A stretch of 5,354 nucleotides of DNA from Gammaproteobacteria bacterium RIFCSPLOWO2_02_FULL_56_15 (GTDB taxonomy: Bacteria; Pseudomonadota; Gammaproteobacteria; Eutrophobiales; Eutrophobiaceae). The notes under the pieces are model-generated. The model did no database searches, was not told the origin of the DNA, and saw only the letters and a program-made list of their open reading frames with translations. This document shows positions 1 to 5,276 of this stretch, one piece after another (position 1 is the first letter of the stretch; each line of letters opens with the position of its first letter). Position numbers and translations under genes: made by a program. The stretch covers positions 5,697 to 11,050 of the forward strand of contig MGYR01000095.1 of NCBI GenBank assembly GCA_001801825.1. Reading direction: 5' to 3'.

Positions 1-627
1 GGTGACTGGCAGGCGCATCCCGAACGACAGGATTTCTCCTGTTTTCAGTTGTATCACAAGGCAGAGTTTACGGGTCTTGTCGATTGGACCCTGGTCGGCA
101 GACACAATGCGGAAAACGCCCTTGCGGCAGTGGCCGCAGCAGGTCAGGTCGGGGTAGCTTCGGAGCAGGCCTGCAAGGCCCTGTGTGAATTCAAAAGCGT
201 CAAACGTCGCCTGGAATGTCTTGGTGTGATCTCAGGTATCTCCATTTATGATGATTTTGCGCATCATCCGACTGCGATTCGGGTAACTCTGGAGGCTTTG
301 CGGCAGAAAGTGGGTGGCGCGCGCATCATTGCAGTGATGGAACCGCGTTCCAATACGATGAGGACAGGGGTACATGGAGAGGCATTGCCGCATTCCCTGG
401 CGGGCGCGGACCTCGTGCTGGTTTATCAAGCCCGGAATCCTGCGATGGATTATGGCGTTTTTTCACGGATCCTTCGTGAAAAGGTGCAGCTCTTTACGGA
501 TGTATCCGCGATAGTCGAATTCCTCGGCAAAGCAGCCAGGTCGGGCGATCATATCCTGATAATGAGCAACGGTGGATTTGAGAACATACACAGGCGGCTG
601 TTGGAGCAACTGCAAAAAGTCGCATAA
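1..627 (+). CDS. mpl: UDP-N-acetylmuramate:L-alanyl-gamma-D-glutamyl-meso-diaminopimelate ligase (Mpl), 5'-truncated by window edge
   Basis: This is the C-terminal 208 residues of a Mur-ligase family protein; the frame is open from base 1 and ends at TAA. Mpl joins the recycled tripeptide L-Ala-gamma-D-Glu-meso-DAP to UDP-MurNAc in the cytoplasm using ATP, returning old murein peptides to peptidoglycan synthesis. Visible marks are the Mur-ligase HNxxN motif (fragment residues 35-39), the DDFAHHPTAI motif (84-93), which separates Mpl from MurC, and EPRSNTM (114-120). The ATP-binding P-loop must lie upstream, outside the window. E. coli Mpl is about 457 residues, so a little under half is present. 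A TTG at base 49 is an internal leucine codon and not the start. The gene converges on the FAH-family gene with only 10 bases between the two stop codons. MurC is the main alternative, but the DDFAHHP motif argues against it. Confidence 0.95.
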   Translation, partial: GDWQAHPERQDFSCFQLYHKAEFTGLVDWTLVGRHNAENALAAVAAAGQVGVASEQACKALCEFKSVKRRLECLGVISGISIYDDFAHHPTAIRVTLEALRQKVGGARIIAVMEPRSNTMRTGVHGEALPHSLAGADLVLVYQARNPAMDYGVFSRILREKVQLFTDVSAIVEFLGKAARSGDHILIMSNGGFENIHRRLLEQLQKVA

Positions 628-637
628 GACTTCAGGA

Positions 638-1513
638 TTATTCGATAAAAGCCGTATTTTCAGGTTCCTCGATCACGGTATTGCAAAGTCTTCCTATTTT
701 TTCAATCTCGATGCAGACCACATCACCTGCTTTCATATAACCCGGGGGGGTCATTTTCATCCCCACGCCGCTGCTGGTGCCGGTACTGATAATATCCCCG
801 GGTTCCAGGGTAAATACCGTGGAGAGGTAGCTGATAAGGTAATAGCAGTTGAATAACAGCTGCCTGGTGTTGGATGACTGGCGCAATTCACCGTTTACCC
901 AGGTACGGATATCCAGCGTATGGGGGTCGCCGACCTCATCCGCGGTGACAATCCACGGGCCGATCGGCCCGTGGGTGTCAAATGATTTTCCCAGCGTCCA
1001 GGTGCGTGAGCGGTTCTGCCAATCCCGGACGGAAACATCATCGACCACAAGATAGCCTGCAATGACCTCAGTGGCGCGTTCTTCGGGTACGTGCCGGCAG
1101 CGCCTGCCGATCACGATGCCTAGTTCCCCTTCATAATCCAGCTCATCAGAAATGCGCGGCTTGTGAATGTATGCATCGGGACCGATCACACAGGTGGATT
1201 GCTTGTTGAATACCGTCGGTGTGGACGGGCGCTTCTGGTTCGTTTCCTCTATATGGTCGAGGTAGTTCAGGCCAATCCCGAAAAACTTGGGCGGTCGCAG
1301 GATCGGGGCCTCCAGTTTGACTTTCGAGAGCGGCAGGCGCTGGATACTGGTATCCGGAAGATTTCTTATTATTGCGGAATTTACCAAGTCGTAGCTGAGA
1401 AAATCAATCATGGATCCAGGGATACCCGTCAGTTGCCGGGTATCGATAATCTGATCGCCGGTGACAATTCCTACGCGGGTTTTTCCAGCATGGGTAAAGG
1501 TGGCTAATCTCAT
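638..1513 (-). CDS. Fumarylacetoacetate hydrolase (FAH) family protein
   Basis: A 291-residue soluble protein of the FAH superfamily, whose members are metal-dependent hydrolases, isomerases or decarboxylases of 2-oxo/enol acids. The first 70 residues or so form the usual N-terminal subdomain, and the catalytic fold follows. NYxxHxxE with H87 and E90 matches the His-Glu dyad of FAHD1-type enzymes. E128 and E130 (DYEGELGIVIG) and D159 (VVDDVSVRDWQ) match the Mg2+/Mn2+ ligands, and K176 in GKSFDTHGPIGP is the conserved lysine region. The overall pattern resembles 2-hydroxyhepta-2,4-diene-1,7-dioate isomerase, 2,4-diketo-3-deoxy-L-fuconate hydrolase and the many unassigned relatives; the substrate cannot be chosen from sequence. 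ATG at 1513 fits the family's usual 'M-(R/K)-L-A-T-F' start and has GGAA seven bases upstream. It lies 82 bases downstream of apt on the same strand, so cotranscription is possible. A perfect 22-bp palindrome lies within the gene. Confidence 0.93.
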   Translation of the reverse strand: MRLATFTHAGKTRVGIVTGDQIIDTRQLTGIPGSMIDFLSYDLVNSAIIRNLPDTSIQRLPLSKVKLEAPILRPPKFFGIGLNYLDHIEETNQKRPSTPTVFNKQSTCVIGPDAYIHKPRISDELDYEGELGIVIGRRCRHVPEERATEVIAGYLVVDDVSVRDWQNRSRTWTLGKSFDTHGPIGPWIVTADEVGDPHTLDIRTWVNGELRQSSNTRQLLFNCYYLISYLSTVFTLEPGDIISTGTSSGVGMKMTPPGYMKAGDVVCIEIEKIGRLCNTVIEEPENTAFIE

Positions 1514-1595
1514 CTATCAATTCCGGTTGGTTTCGGGGCTCAGGCGATTATGCCAGTATTTCATGTTGTAATGGAACTCGTAGACTGATCCAGTT

Positions 1596-2129
1596 TCATT
1601 CCCCTTCGAATTCCACCAGTGCGTAGATGCTGTAACCTCTGTCCCGCAGCCTCTGCTCACCACCAACATCGGGCAGGTTTACGATAAATGCCATCTCGAC
1701 CACCACGCCCCCCAGCTTTTCTACCAGGGTCGCGGCTGCCTGTGCTGTGCCTCCTGTTGCCAGCAGGTCGTCCACCAGCAGCACCCGTGCGCCTGTTTCC
1801 AGGGAGTCCCGGTGTATTTCCACGGTGTCAGTACCATATTCCAATTCATATTCGTGCTGTACGACCTCTGCCGGCAGTTTCCCGGATTTTCTCACCGGTA
1901 TGAATCCCTTGCCAAGCGAGTAGGACAGGGCGCCGCCGATAATAAATCCCCTCGCTTCGATGCCTACTATGTAATCAAACACGGCAAGAGTTGCTGCATA
2001 CCGCCTGGTAAAGTCATCAATTACCAGCCGGAAACCGACAGGATCCCGAATCAGTGTAGTGATGTCCCTGAACATTATCCCTTTCTTTGGGTGATCCGGT
2101 ATCGTACGTATTCTGGATTTGATTGGCAT
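1596..2129 (-). CDS. apt: Adenine phosphoribosyltransferase
   Basis: A 177-residue type I phosphoribosyltransferase that converts adenine and PRPP to AMP and pyrophosphate in the cytoplasm (purine salvage). The PRPP-binding signature VLLVDDLLATGGTA lies at residues 116-129 with the paired aspartates D120 and D121. Other typical Apt features are PDHPKKGIMFRDIT (11-24), GIEARGF (56-62), FIPVRKSGKLP (76-86) and the flexible-loop segment YELEYGTD (94-101). The length fits bacterial Apt (E. coli 183 residues), with the N-terminus a few residues shorter. The ATG at 2129 has GGAA ten bases upstream, and another ATG 40 bases upstream is out of frame. It is divergent from the rnfE-like gene across 175 bases and may be cotranscribed with the FAH-family gene downstream. 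Family and function are secure. Confidence 0.97.
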   Translation of the reverse strand: MPIKSRIRTIPDHPKKGIMFRDITTLIRDPVGFRLVIDDFTRRYAATLAVFDYIVGIEARGFIIGGALSYSLGKGFIPVRKSGKLPAEVVQHEYELEYGTDTVEIHRDSLETGARVLLVDDLLATGGTAQAAATLVEKLGGVVVEMAFIVNLPDVGGEQRLRDRGYSIYALVEFEGE

Positions 2130-2250
2130 ATTGATTCTGTTCCAAGTGGTTGCCTTCTCGAATAATCATTGGTCCATGCTTCACGAATACAGGCTCGTAC
2201 TCATGGGATCATTCACCAGCTATTGGTACCGGCGAGCCGCCCGAATCTGA

Positions 2251-2265
2251 AAATTACAGTAAATT
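2251..2265. repeat. Small imperfect dyad, possible operator
   Basis: AAATTACAGTAAATT pairs with itself around a single central A at six of seven positions, with TTAC/GTAA as the core. It lies about 40 bases upstream of the rnfE-like start, where an operator or UP-like AT-rich element could sit. It is too short and AT-rich to exclude chance, and no regulator can be named. Confidence 0.2.
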
Positions 2266-2293
2266 ATTGTGCCTTGTGTGCAGTGGTTTTGCT

Positions 2294-2297
2294 AGGA
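2294..2297 (+). promoter_or_regulatory. Ribosome binding site of the rnfE-like gene
   Basis: AGGA followed by a seven-base spacer and ATG at 2305. This is the site that decides the start, and it agrees with the family's short N-terminus before the LCPL motif. The same bases also read as an extended -10-like TGCTAGGAT, but no -35 at suitable spacing accompanies it. Confidence 0.55.
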
Positions 2298-2304
2298 TAC
2301 CCGC

Positions 2305-2952
2305 ATGATACACACGAATACCGGAAGGACCGAATATCTTTCATCGGCCCTCCAGTTCTCGGGCCTCTGTCCTCTGATCCTGGTGAGTTCCAGCATGGTT
2401 ACCGGATTAGTCGCGGGGATGGTGGTCATGACGGCCTTGCTTGCTTCGATGCTCACGGTTTCCGTGCTACGGCGAACTATTCCAGGCAGCTTGGGATTGC
2501 CGATTCTGCTGGTGGTCACTTCCACGGTAATCACCATCCTGTGGTGGTACATCCAGGGGTATTATTATGCCCTTGCCGCCGTTTTTGGAGTCTATATCCC
2601 CTTACTTGCCCTGGATACCGCCTGGCTGGCAAGACTGGATGCCGTCGCACTGCGGAACGGGCCGGTCACGACCTTACTCGATGCAGGCGGAGCCGGGTTG
2701 CTTGCAATGTTGTTTCTGTTGCTGACCGGCACATTGCGTGAGTTGATTGCAGATGGTGGCATTGGCCTTGAGTCATGGAAAACGCTTAGTGATACCTTCC
2801 TTTTGGCTACTGGCAAGTTGTCGCTACACTGGCAAGGGCCTGATTTGATCAGTACGCCTGCCGGTGCTTTTCTGCTCTTCGGGACACTGATTGCAGTATT
2901 CAATTATTGCCTCTCGGGAACCCGTTCCGGGAGGGTGTTCTTCCGTGGCTAG
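2305..2952 (+). CDS. RnfE/RsxE-like integral membrane protein, divergent and apparently orphan
   Basis: A 215-residue hydrophobic protein of the RnfE/RsxE/NqrD family. In Rnf and Na+-NQR complexes this subunit pairs with RnfA/NqrE, and together they hold a membrane [2Fe-2S] cluster through two cysteines each. Family marks are SGLCPLILVSSS (19-30), VSVLRRTIP (52-60), GVYIPL (95-100), GTLREL (142-147) and PAGAF (185-189). Membrane segments are likely at about 15-30, 32-54, 66-84, 86-108, 128-145 and 186-203. The first cluster cysteine is kept (C22). The second, in the family's NCIxxGRAEAF segment, is replaced: the ungapped alignment reads DTAWLARLDAV (104-114) with T105 at the cysteine position. 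E. coli RsxE is about 231 residues. No rnfABCDG genes are adjacent, but nth follows by 66 bases, as in rnf/rsx operons. I give no gene symbol because electron transfer by this protein is doubtful. Confidence 0.85.
   Translation: MIHTNTGRTEYLSSALQFSGLCPLILVSSSMVTGLVAGMVVMTALLASMLTVSVLRRTIPGSLGLPILLVVTSTVITILWWYIQGYYYALAAVFGVYIPLLALDTAWLARLDAVALRNGPVTTLLDAGGAGLLAMLFLLLTGTLRELIADGGIGLESWKTLSDTFLLATGKLSLHWQGPDLISTPAGAFLLFGTLIAVFNYCLSGTRSGRVFFRG
2910..2934 (+). other. Stem-loop in the 3' end of the rnfE-like gene
   Basis: Bases 2910-2915 pair with 2929-2934 (CCTCTC with GGGAGG, including one T-G wobble), and 2917-2920 pair with 2925-2928 (GGAA with TTCC). This gives ten pairs, one bulged G at 2916 and a four-base loop. 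It lies 18 bases before the rnfE-like stop codon. The following bases (GTGTTCTTCC) are not a clean T-tract, so it is not a standard intrinsic terminator. An RNA-stability or attenuation role between rnfE and nth is possible. Confidence 0.35.
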
Positions 2953-3018
2953 GAAACAGTTTTACCCATTGGATGGTAATCCAGGACATTTTGCCACCAG
3001 ACTCTCAGGCAGAGCAGG

Positions 3019-3654
3019 TTGAACAAAAGAAAAAGAACAGCAATCTTCTCATGCCTCAGGGAACGGAATCCTTCCCCTTCAACCGAGCTGGTGTACTCGA
3101 GTACCTTCGAACTTCTGATTTCCGTAATCCTGTCCGCCCAGGCAACCGACGTCAGTGTAAACAGGGCAACCGCTGCATTATTCAGGGTTGCAAACACACC
3201 GGAGAGCATGATCGCGCTGGGTATTTCGGGGTTGAAAAAATACATCCGGAGTATCGGTTTATATAACAGCAAGGCAGAAAATATCCTACGTACCTGCTGT
3301 ATATTGAAGGAAAAACACGGATCCATGGTGCCGTCTGACCGTGAGTCTCTGGAGTCCCTGCCAGGTGTCGGACGCAAGACCGCGAACGTCATTCTGAATA
3401 CGGCTTTCGGGCAGCCGGTGATCGCGGTTGATACACATCTATTCCGGGTATGCAACCGGACCGGAATCGCACCGGGAAAAAACGTCAGGGAGGTGGAGCA
3501 AAAGCTGGTTCATAGTATCCCTGATGAGTTCAAACTGAATGCGCATCATTGGTTGATACTACATGGACGTTATACCTGCACCGCCCGCAGGCCGGGCTGT
3601 GTGGATTGCAGTATCCGTAGCTACTGTGAGTGGGATGGCAAACCCAGTGGGTAA
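3019..3654 (+). CDS. nth: Endonuclease III (DNA glycosylase/AP lyase)
   Basis: A 211-residue HhH-GPD base-excision repair enzyme that removes oxidised pyrimidines and nicks abasic sites. The length equals E. coli Nth and the two align without gaps as I recall the E. coli sequence. Catalytic K120 lies in the helix-hairpin-helix LPGVGRKTANV and D138 in AVDTH. The four [4Fe-4S] ligands C187, C194, C197 and C203 keep the C-x6-C-x2-C-x5-C spacing. FELLISVILSAQATDVSVN (30-48) is the other strong signature. The start is TTG: it gives MNKRKR, matching the E. coli N-terminus. The in-frame stretch upstream reaches a TAA at 2977-2979 with no ATG or GTG between. The Shine-Dalgarno is weak; the only purine-rich bases lie within GGCAGAGCAGG just before the TTG. 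The gene lies 66 bases downstream of the rnfE-like gene and converges on the FHA gene 26 bases further on. Confidence 0.97.
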   Translation: MNKRKRTAIFSCLRERNPSPSTELVYSSTFELLISVILSAQATDVSVNRATAALFRVANTPESMIALGISGLKKYIRSIGLYNSKAENILRTCCILKEKHGSMVPSDRESLESLPGVGRKTANVILNTAFGQPVIAVDTHLFRVCNRTGIAPGKNVREVEQKLVHSIPDEFKLNAHHWLILHGRYTCTARRPGCVDCSIRSYCEWDGKPSG

Positions 3655-3689
3655 CCGGGTGGGTGCTATGGGTTACCAGGCTAACTGGT
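3650..3689. terminator. Inverted repeats at the nth/FHA convergence, weak terminator candidate
   Basis: GGTAACC (3650-3656) is the reverse complement of GGTTACC (3671-3677), with a 14-base loop, and ACCAG (3675-3679) pairs with CTGGT (3685-3689). The two structures overlap and exclude each other. They cover both stop codons of the convergent genes. No T-run follows on either strand, so an intrinsic terminator is only a weak suggestion. Confidence 0.2.
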
Positions 3690-4424
3690 GGAAAACTCCA
3701 TCTTGATACCTGCCAGTTCAATTAAATCACTGTTCTTCAATTGGTAGGCGCGGGGGCCGATCGCCTCACCATTCACCATCGGATATCTTTTCCCATCCCC
3801 ATCGCTCTCAATATGGGTCAGGAAATAGCCTTGTGGCCGCCGGGAGATAACCGCAACCTGGGTGCCAGGTTTGCCCAAGGTAATCAGTGCCTTGGTTAAT
3901 TCCAGTTCCTTGCCTGCGATGGGGCCATTTAGCACTGTCAGCCGGCCAAGAGGCATGACGGATGAAGGACTCGACATGGCTGGGGCATGTCCCGCACCAC
4001 CTGTTGTCGGCCTTGGTGGGGGAGAGATAGGACCCGCTCCGGCCTGCTCTGCAGCCCTGGCTGCTGCAACGGCCGCGCTGGCGGAACCGGGCTTGATGAT
4101 CATGGTTTTTTCAAATTCATCATCATCTGCAGTGGCATGCTCATTGATGTATTTCAGCTCGTGTTTACCGATGGATATGACATCGCCGTTCTTCAGGGCA
4201 TGTTTCTTGACGAGTTTTCCATTAACGTAGCTGCCATTGGTGCTGCCAAGGTCTTCGAGGAAGGAGTCATCAAGAATTGAGATGATCAGGGCATGTTTGC
4301 CGCTGACAGCCAGATTATCGATCGGAATATCGTTATCAGGTTTGCGGCCGATGGTGAGCCGCTCCTTATTTAACTCATATTCACCTTGTACTACACCATT
4401 TAAACTCAGAACTAACTTTGCCAT
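3681..4424 (-). CDS. FHA-domain phosphopeptide-binding protein with a degenerate second FHA domain
   Basis: A 247-residue protein with no signal peptide or membrane segment. The N-terminal FHA domain (about 1-93) keeps all the phosphothreonine-binding residues: G26-R27, S41, H44, the LGSTNG turn (59-64, with N63) and N68-G69. A flexible Ala/Pro/Gly-rich linker follows (about 113-157). The C-terminal part (about 160-245) looks like a second FHA fold, with LTVLNGPIAGKELEL, ITLGKP, VNGEAIGP and LKNSDLIELAGIKMEF, but it lacks the GR and SxxH residues. Before the linker, DDDEFEKTMIIKPG places T107 in an acidic context that could be a kinase site or FHA ligand, as with the N-terminal threonines of GarA/OdhI; that is inference. 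It lies nine bases after the PP2C phosphatase, so it probably reads phosphorylation that the phosphatase reverses. Targets are unknown. Confidence 0.9.
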   Translation of the reverse strand: MAKLVLSLNGVVQGEYELNKERLTIGRKPDNDIPIDNLAVSGKHALIISILDDSFLEDLGSTNGSYVNGKLVKKHALKNGDVISIGKHELKYINEHATADDDEFEKTMIIKPGSASAAVAAARAAEQAGAGPISPPPRPTTGGAGHAPAMSSPSSVMPLGRLTVLNGPIAGKELELTKALITLGKPGTQVAVISRRPQGYFLTHIESDGDGKRYPMVNGEAIGPRAYQLKNSDLIELAGIKMEFSTS

Positions 4425-4431
4425 AGCTCTG

Positions 4432-4435
4432 TCCT
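4432..4435 (-). promoter_or_regulatory. FHA gene ribosome binding site overlapping the phosphatase stop codon
   Basis: On the minus strand the sequence reads TAGGA, then CAGAGCT, then ATG. The AGGA Shine-Dalgarno shares two bases with the TAG stop of the phosphatase gene and has a seven-base spacer to the FHA start. This arrangement favours translational coupling of the two genes. Confidence 0.7.
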
Positions 4436-5276
4436 ATTCCCCTGACTTCATAAAGATTTGATGTAATGATTGTTTCAAAAAGCCGCCGGAACTCGAAAAT
4501 CCTTCCAGTATTCTTATGAGAATGACCGAGATATTATCCTTGCCCCCTTTTGCATTTGCCAAACTTACCAATTCCTCAGCTGCCTGTACAAGATTAGCAC
4601 TATATTTACTTAGGGTTAAGTGAATTTCTTCATCATCTACCATATCATTTAATCCATCGGAACACAGCAGATAAATATCCCCCGGTTCCGGAGATTCTTC
4701 CATGATGGCGACATCAACCGCATTATCAATACCCAAAGCGCGCGTTACCAGGTTTTTAGGAGTTGTTGCCACAGCCTCTTCCATAGTATAGAGGCCACGA
4801 TCCACCAGTTCCTGTATCAGTGAATGATCCTTGGTAATCTGCTGGAAGCGATTATTTCTTTTCCGGTATAGTCGTGAATCGCCCACATGTGCAATTGTTG
4901 CCTTGCGATTATGGAACAGTGCAACCACAACGGTGGTACCCATTCCAAGACAATCAGGTACTTCCTGCGCGATCCTGTAAATATCTGAATTGGCGCGTAT
5001 TACTGCGTCTTTAACGACCAGTGACTGGGGACTTAATTCGGCTTTCTGAGGGTGTTTCTTAGTCCTGACTGATTTTAACTCTTCCAGGCCGTGGGTAATT
5101 GAAAAATAGATCTCGGTGGCTGCGAGCGCACTCGCGACCTCTCCGGCCTTGTAACCTCCCATACCATCAGCAAGTATTGCCAACCCTGTGGTGACGTCGG
5201 TGAGTGTGCTGTCTTCATTGTGGGGCCTGCGTTTACCCACATGGGAGACATTGGCGATTTCAATTTTATTGGCCAT
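4434..5276 (-). CDS. PP2C-family (PPM) serine/threonine protein phosphatase
   Basis: A 280-residue cytoplasmic metal-dependent phosphatase that removes phosphate from phosphoserine/threonine. The PPM motifs appear in order: SHVGKRRPHNEDS (11-23, with E21-D22), LADGMGGYKAGEVAS (35-49, metal ligand D37), GMGTT (111-115), AHVGDSRLY (129-137), TKDHS (148-152), VTRALG (177-182), LLCSDGLNDMV (203-213, metal ligand D207) and GGKDNISV (244-251, metal ligand D247). The set of metal-binding aspartates is complete, so an active enzyme is expected. It resembles the PstP/Stp1 class. A lysine-rich stretch (about 68-80) lies between the first two blocks. The start at 5276 fits the family's short N-terminus, although the Shine-Dalgarno is weak (GAGA about nine bases upstream). 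It is the first gene of a pair with the FHA protein. The kinase it would oppose is not in the window. Base composition is visibly more AT-rich than in apt or the FAH gene. Confidence 0.95.
   Translation of the reverse strand: MANKIEIANVSHVGKRRPHNEDSTLTDVTTGLAILADGMGGYKAGEVASALAATEIYFSITHGLEELKSVRTKKHPQKAELSPQSLVVKDAVIRANSDIYRIAQEVPDCLGMGTTVVVALFHNRKATIAHVGDSRLYRKRNNRFQQITKDHSLIQELVDRGLYTMEEAVATTPKNLVTRALGIDNAVDVAIMEESPEPGDIYLLCSDGLNDMVDDEEIHLTLSKYSANLVQAAEELVSLANAKGGKDNISVILIRILEGFSSSGGFLKQSLHQIFMKSGE

Larger units (their letters stand above)
2130..2304. promoter_or_regulatory. Divergent intergenic region between apt and the rnfE-like gene
   Basis: This 175-base gap between two divergent starts must hold the promoters of both transcription units unless they start further away. 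I found no convincing -35/-10 pair. Towards the rnfE-like gene there is an AT-rich stretch (about 2250-2270) with a small dyad at 2251-2265. No coding sequence of credible length or family is visible here. The assignment as a regulatory region rests on gene orientation, not on recognised sites. Confidence 0.5.

Noticed and set aside
617..632. AAGTC/GACTT inverted repeat around the mpl stop codon as a terminator.
   Set aside because: Only five pairs, AT-rich and without a T-run; easily chance.
744..750. Run of seven G (C on the coding strand) in the FAH gene, considered as a phase-variation tract.
   Set aside because: It codes the conserved-looking TPPGYM segment in an intact frame, seven bases is short for a switching tract, and the gene is not a surface or modification gene.
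1688..2165. Plus-strand open frames opposite apt.
   Set aside because: They are antisense shadows of apt; the proline/arginine-rich translations match no family.
2290..2305. Extended -10 TGCTAGGAT giving a leaderless rnfE-like transcript.
   Set aside because: The same bases supply a well-spaced AGGA ribosome site and no -35 box lies at a suitable distance.
2169..2741. Open frame of 190 codons on + overlapping the intergenic region and the rnfE-like gene.
   Set aside because: The overlapping frame with clear RnfE motifs explains the coding signal; this translation is rich in His, Arg and Cys without any motif.
2949..3455. Open frame of 168 codons on the minus strand across the rnfE-nth junction and nth.
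   Set aside because: It lies antisense to nth, whose identity is certain, and its translation has no domain pattern.
4057..4075. Inverted repeat GCAGCC-CT-GGCTGC in the FHA gene.
   Set aside because: It falls in the repetitive alanine codons of the linker, which readily create such symmetry.
3862..4280. Plus-strand open frames opposite the FHA gene.
   Set aside because: They mirror the Ala/Pro-rich linker and the FHA domain; no independent start signal or motif.
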